In this document: positions 28,194 to 31,793 of the stretch, piece after piece | Numbering within the stretch: the first letter of the stretch is position 1 | Layout: each line of letters starts with the position of its first letter | Origin: SIG440 sp045532055 | Lineage (GTDB): Bacteria; Bacillota; Clostridia; Monoglobales; Monoglobaceae | Reading direction: 5' to 3' | DNA: 31,793 nucleotides | Assembly: GCA_045532055.1 (NCBI GenBank) | Contig: JAZSFF010000036.1 | Coordinates: 1 to 31,793, forward strand | Program-made: the position numbers and the translations under genes | The notes under the pieces: model-generated | The model's input: the letters and a program-made list of their open reading frames with translations, nothing else | Databases searched by the model: none | What the model was told of the DNA's origin: nothing

Positions 28194-28922
28194 TTATCTA
28201 TTCTTCAAAACCTCAATTACAAACTTAGGAAGGGCAGCAAACCTGCCTATCCTTGAGGGATTTTTCAAAATTCTGTATGCCCATTCAAGATTAAGTTTGA
28301 TAAAAATTTCAGGGGCTCTCTTTGCAGTTCCTGCAAAAACATCCAACGTCCCCCCAACACCCATACACAAATTCACATTTAATCTGTCACGATTTTTTGC
28401 AATCCATTTTTCCTGTTTGGGAGCACCCAAACACACAAGCAACAGTTTTGCTCCGGAGGCATTTATCTCTTCCACAATTCCGTCCTCATCTTCTGGTTTA
28501 AAATATCCATTGTGCGTGCCAGAAATCACAATTCCCGGGTATTTCTCTTCCATCTTCACTTTTGCTGTTTCAGCAACACCGGGTTTGGCACCAAAAAGGA
28601 ACACGCCGTCCCCCGTCTTTGACATTCTTTCCAGAAGTGCACAAACAAGATCAAAGCCCGCAACCCTTTCAGGCACTGGATTTCCAAGGATTTTTGATGC
28701 ATAAACCACACCTATACCATCAGCAGTACAGAGATCTGCAGAATTGAGAATACTTTTTAGTTCCGCATCATTTTTGGCACACATTACAATTTCAGGATTA
28801 GGGGTGAAAATCATGGAAACGCCATCCGTCCTCACCATATCCTCTGCCTTGTTCAATGCGTCAGCAAATGTGATGCTGTCAACATTTACACCCAGTATAT
28901 CTATTGTTTTTCTCACAAGCAT
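28194..28922 (-). CDS. WecG/TagA/CpsF family glycosyltransferase
   Basis: This roughly 242-residue protein matches the TagA/WecG family, which transfers an N-acetylmannosamine-type sugar onto undecaprenyl-linked GlcNAc in wall teichoic acid or similar polymer synthesis. DSITFADALNKA, FTPNPEIVM, DLCTADGIGVVYASKILG, PERVAGFDLV and LVCLGAPKQEKWI are the family blocks, with the catalytic Asp in TADGIGV. The open frame reaches a TTG at 28934, but AAAGGA lies just before the ATG at 28922, so I prefer that. It starts right after ung (15-bp gap). No other teichoic acid gene is in the window. Confidence 0.9.
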   Translation of the reverse strand: MLVRKTIDILGVNVDSITFADALNKAEDMVRTDGVSMIFTPNPEIVMCAKNDAELKSILNSADLCTADGIGVVYASKILGNPVPERVAGFDLVCALLERMSKTGDGVFLFGAKPGVAETAKVKMEEKYPGIVISGTHNGYFKPEDEDGIVEEINASGAKLLLVCLGAPKQEKWIAKNRDRLNVNLCMGVGGTLDVFAGTAKRAPEIFIKLNLEWAYRILKNPSRIGRFAALPKFVIEVLKNR

Positions 28923-28937
28923 CTGTCCTTTCAAAAA

Positions 28938-29606
28938 CTAATCCAAAGACCAGTCTATCTCTTTTTCGCCAATTTCTTTCAAGAATTCATTTGCAGTTGC
29001 AAAGTGTCCGCATCCAAAAAATCCTCCATAGGCCGACAAAGGGCTTGGATGAACCGTCTCAAGAATTTTGTGGTGTGGATTGGTGATAAGTGCTTTTTTC
29101 TGTCTGGCATTTGACCCCCAAAGCAAAAACACCATGGGTTTCTCACGCTGATTCAAAAGACTGATAACCTTGTCCGTAAAATGTTCCCAGCCCATGCCCT
29201 TGTGACTATTCGCTTCTCCTGCCCTCACTGTGAGAACAGCATTAAGGAGCAACACGCCCTGCTGTGCCCATTTAGTCAGGTCACCATGATTAGGTATTGG
29301 CAACCCAAGTTCATCCTGTATCTCCTTAAATATATTTTTGAGAGACGGTGGGGGCATTATACCCTTTTTTACCGAAAAACTAAGCCCATGAGCCTGACCC
29401 TCGCCATGATACGGGTCTTGCCCGATAACCACAACCTTTACATCACTGTAGGATGTAAACTTTAATGCATTAAAAATATCATACATATCGGGATAAATCC
29501 TGCGGGTTTTATATTCCTTTGCAAGAAATGTACGGAGTTTCAAATAATATTCCTTATCAAATTCTCCCTGAAGCAGTTTATCCCACTCATTACCTATATT
29601 TACCAT
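28938..29606 (-). CDS. ung: Uracil-DNA glycosylase
   Basis: This 222-residue enzyme removes uracil from DNA. VIGQDPYHGEGQAHGLSFSV holds the catalytic Asp64, PPPSLKNIFKEI follows, LLLNAVLTVRAGEANSH is the uracil-recognition strand, and HPSPLSAYGGFFGCGHF holds His186 and the DNA-intercalating loop. An upstream ATG at 29618 has no ribosome site, while GGAGA sits 6 nt before the ATG at 29606, so I take the shorter form. A perfect GC-rich hairpin (29621-29642) lies just upstream. Confidence 0.96.
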   Translation of the reverse strand: MVNIGNEWDKLLQGEFDKEYYLKLRTFLAKEYKTRRIYPDMYDIFNALKFTSYSDVKVVVIGQDPYHGEGQAHGLSFSVKKGIMPPPSLKNIFKEIQDELGLPIPNHGDLTKWAQQGVLLLNAVLTVRAGEANSHKGMGWEHFTDKVISLLNQREKPMVFLLWGSNARQKKALITNPHHKILETVHPSPLSAYGGFFGCGHFATANEFLKEIGEKEIDWSLD

Positions 29607-29620
29607 AAATATCTCCATAA

Positions 29621-29642
29621 GGGCGGAGAATTCCCTCCGCCC
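29621..29642 (-). promoter_or_regulatory. GC-rich hairpin between the ligase and ung
   Basis: GGGCGGAG (29621-29628) and CTCCGCCC (29635-29642) form an 8-bp perfect stem with a 6-nt loop. On the minus strand it is followed only by TTATGG, so it is a poor terminator; it may attenuate or protect the message between ligase and ung. Confidence 0.45.
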
Positions 29643-29650
29643 CTATCTTT

Positions 29651-31264
29651 TTATCTTGTAAATCTCTTTATCTTTTTGGTTGTTGTTTTTTCAAACTCTG
29701 TATCGCGGAATACAACCCGTCTTATATGTTTCATCGGAGGAAGTGTATCATTGAGTGCCTGAACATCCTTTTTGATTCTTTCCTTTTCGTCGGGAGTTTC
29801 TGTATAAATCTCTGCACAGATAACATCGTCTTCACCAAATACAACAACCTCATTTACACCCTCGACATTGTTGAGGATAACCGCTTCGATTTCTTCTGGG
29901 TAGACATTCTTACCGTTGCTTAAGATTATGATGTTCTTCTTTCTGCCTGTTATAATAATGAATCCATGTTCTTCAATCCTGCCCACGTCACCAGTCTTGA
30001 ACCAACCGTCAACAAATGCCTCGGCAGTTGCCTCAGGATTGTTGTAGTAACCCATCATGACGATGTCACCTTTAACCAGGATTTCGCCCTCGCCGTCTTC
30101 ATTGGGTTCATTAATCTTGACCTCAACTCCCGGAATGGGAACACCCGCTCCGCCAAAGAGATACTTTTTGTTTCTGTCTGTTGATACGATTGGCGAACAC
30201 TCAGTAATTCCATAACCGTTCATAATCTGGATACCAATGTCCTCAAAACCCTTTGCATACTTAAGGTCAAGGGGTGCACCGCCTGCGATAATCATCTCAA
30301 GGTTACCGCCAAAGCCGTTTTTAACCGATTGGAAAAGTTGCTTTCTAAGGTCAATTCCCACCTTGCGAAGACCATTGCTCACCTTGATAAGAGCTTTCAA
30401 CAGTTTTTCCTTCTTCTGTTTTTTAACGGTTCTCCAAAGGCTCTTATAGAACGTTTCGACAAACAGGGGAACAACAGAGATATGATGTGGCTTTGCCTTC
30501 TGGATGTCCTTGAGGACATTTTTAAGATTATTGTTTATATAAACCGGATAGCCTCTGTGAATCTGGCAAAGAATCCCTGCCATGAAACCAAATGTGTGAT
30601 GCAAGGGCAAAACAACCACTGTGCCCGCAGGCTCCAAAAAGTTGGTACAACTGTTTACCATATCAACTGCCAGATTTTTCTGATTAAGCATAACCCCCTT
30701 GGGTGTGCCTGTTGTGCCTGATGTATAGATAAGAGTACACAATGCCTCACGGTCAATCTCGTTCTTTTCAAATTCATCATTACCGTTTTCAATCATTTCA
30801 CAGCCTTTGGCAATGATATCACCAAAGTCCGCCATGGCAATATAATGTTCAACTGTTGTCATTTCAGCCTTTGCATCTTCAATAAGTGCTTTTTTTGAAT
30901 TTGCATAAACAAACGCCTTTGCCTCACAGCTTTTTATAAGGTTAGCAACCTCGGTGCTTCCCAGTTCTTTGTCAATGGGAACAATCACATTTGAACCATC
31001 AACCGCAGCAAAGTATGTAATAATCCATTCATAGCTGTTCTCACCAATAACTGCAATTTTTTCACCATGAAGACCCAAACTGTAAAAGTAGGTTCCCAAA
31101 GCATAAATATCATTTTTCATCTGGATATAATCCACCGTTACATCCTCGCCGTCACGCTCAAAAGTAAATGCCGGGTCATTTCCGTAATTCTCTGCTGCAT
31201 AGTCTATAAGGTGCTTTAAGTCCTTAATCTGGGGGGCGTCATAGAGGGGGTATTCTTTAATCAT
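29651..31264 (-). CDS. AMP-forming acyl-CoA synthetase-like ligase (second paralogue)
   Basis: This 537-residue protein is another ANL-superfamily ligase. LIYTSGTTGTPKG at about 178-190 is the phosphate loop; NGYGITECSP, GWFKTGDVG and GRKKNIIILSNGKNVYPEEIE follow, and TTTKKIKRF carries the A10 lysine near the C-terminus. It resembles the ligase at 1745-3418 across the whole length (for example RKVGIDLRKQLF against RKVGIDARRKMF), so the two are paralogues. It is not coupled to a MarR gene; the upstream neighbour is a DUF624-like membrane protein. It probably activates fatty or aromatic acids. Confidence 0.9.
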   Translation of the reverse strand: MIKEYPLYDAPQIKDLKHLIDYAAENYGNDPAFTFERDGEDVTVDYIQMKNDIYALGTYFYSLGLHGEKIAVIGENSYEWIITYFAAVDGSNVIVPIDKELGSTEVANLIKSCEAKAFVYANSKKALIEDAKAEMTTVEHYIAMADFGDIIAKGCEMIENGNDEFEKNEIDREALCTLIYTSGTTGTPKGVMLNQKNLAVDMVNSCTNFLEPAGTVVVLPLHHTFGFMAGILCQIHRGYPVYINNNLKNVLKDIQKAKPHHISVVPLFVETFYKSLWRTVKKQKKEKLLKALIKVSNGLRKVGIDLRKQLFQSVKNGFGGNLEMIIAGGAPLDLKYAKGFEDIGIQIMNGYGITECSPIVSTDRNKKYLFGGAGVPIPGVEVKINEPNEDGEGEILVKGDIVMMGYYNNPEATAEAFVDGWFKTGDVGRIEEHGFIIITGRKKNIIILSNGKNVYPEEIEAVILNNVEGVNEVVVFGEDDVICAEIYTETPDEKERIKKDVQALNDTLPPMKHIRRVVFRDTEFEKTTTKKIKRFTR

Positions 31265-31290
31265 TTAAAAACACAACCTTTCAAAAATTA

Positions 31291-31793
31291 TTAATTATTT
31301 TCTTCTTTTGTTTGCTCAATAGTATCAAGCATATATTTTTTAATGGTATAATACGCGGAGAAGTTTATAATTAGTCCGGACAAACTCTGCAGAACAAATA
31401 TGGCAAAAGCAATGTATATTGCCCAGAAGCCCAGTTTCCCTGCAAAATATTCAAAATTAATTCCCAGATAAGGGAATACAAGATGTATAACCATGACTGC
31501 AATCAACACAAGAAAGTTTTTTGGCAATACCATAAAGGTAAACAAAAACGAATTCTTGTAAATATCCTTGAGTTTCATGTCAAAGGTAACTATCATTTGA
31601 TAGATATAAAAATGCATGATTGTGTATAAGAGGAATATACTCACAATAACATACTTCATCGCCCCCAGAATACTCGTTTGTGACGAATAGAATAAAAAGG
31701 CACAAACAAGCACTGTGAACATAATTACATCAATGCTCCATACACATATACTCTGCTTAAAGTTTTTCCATGTGTGCTCCCAGAAATCGCTCC
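31291..31793 (-). CDS. DUF624/YesL-like membrane protein (5' partial)
   Basis: This open frame enters the window at its right edge and ends at 31291; the part in view is about 167 codons, so the start lies beyond 31793. Reading through the internal ATG at 31722 continues upstream in frame (EHTWKNFKQSICVWSIDVIM) with no stop. Four hydrophobic helices are visible, with KLKDIYKNSFLFTF between helices 2 and 3. That pattern and the closing IKKYMLDTIEQ resemble the YesL/DUF624 family, which is often near carbohydrate-use genes. Its function is unknown. It precedes the second acyl-CoA ligase by 26 bp. Confidence 0.65.
   Translation of the reverse strand, partial: SDFWEHTWKNFKQSICVWSIDVIMFTVLVCAFLFYSSQTSILGAMKYVIVSIFLLYTIMHFYIYQMIVTFDMKLKDIYKNSFLFTFMVLPKNFLVLIAVMVIHLVFPYLGINFEYFAGKLGFWAIYIAFAIFVLQSLSGLIINFSAYYTIKKYMLDTIEQTKEENN

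Noticed and set aside
1..31793. CRISPR arrays or insertion sequences
   Set aside because: No regularly spaced direct repeats of 20-40 nt and no transposase-like frames were seen.

Overview
The window looks like a chromosomal segment of a low-GC Gram-positive bacterium, most likely a member of the Clostridia. Supporting signs are GGAGG-type ribosome sites, TTGACA/TATAAT promoters, pyruvate phosphate dikinase, an HPr-like protein without its histidine, an EIIA/EIIBC sugar PTS, and the B. subtilis-like mltG-trmR gene pair. No 16S gene or lineage-specific marker is present, so I do not go below class level. About 30 protein genes, three tRNAs and many clear promoters and terminators can be read. 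The last gene runs off the right edge.

Left part (1-4050): rpmE, then tRNA-Ala(TGC), then a small AT-rich accessory cassette. The cassette holds two tiny unknown proteins on the minus strand, driven by a perfect consensus promoter, and a divergent XRE regulator. After it comes a MarR repressor translationally coupled to an acyl-CoA synthetase-like ligase. Middle-left (4050-12075): a PflX-type radical SAM protein, a P2B-type calcium ATPase, a sugar PTS operon (ptsI, EIIA, EIIBC) without ptsH, and a TspO protein.

Centre (12140-14140): tRNA-Leu(GAG) and tRNA-Gln(CTG) share one promoter and terminator. Directly behind them is the most distinctive locus: a 409-residue chimera of a phage MuF-like minor head segment, a hydrophobic pretoxin-like linker and a C-terminal toxin resembling the polymorphic toxin type 50 family. 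It is followed 3 bp later by a small acidic protein that is probably its immunity factor. No phage structural genes surround it.

Right-centre (14150-22750): mtaB, diverging from the HPr-like protein; tadA; ppdK; a 0.4 kb gene-free hairpin-rich gap; rplM-rpsI with a structured leader; and a degenerate HATPase-like protein coupled to the CCA-adding enzyme. Together these serve tRNA maturation (mtaB, tadA, cca), ribosome assembly and phosphoenolpyruvate/pyruvate metabolism.

Right part (22750-31793): a long minus-strand run: a DUF624-like membrane protein (partial), a second acyl-CoA synthetase-like ligase, ung, a TagA-type glycosyltransferase, a DJ-1/PfpI protein, a CPBP protease, mltG, trmR, rodA and an acyltransferase-3. 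It mixes cell-wall elongation and surface polymer genes with DNA and tRNA maintenance, with short gaps or overlaps that suggest shared transcription. All calls rest on reading motifs by eye; no database search was run.
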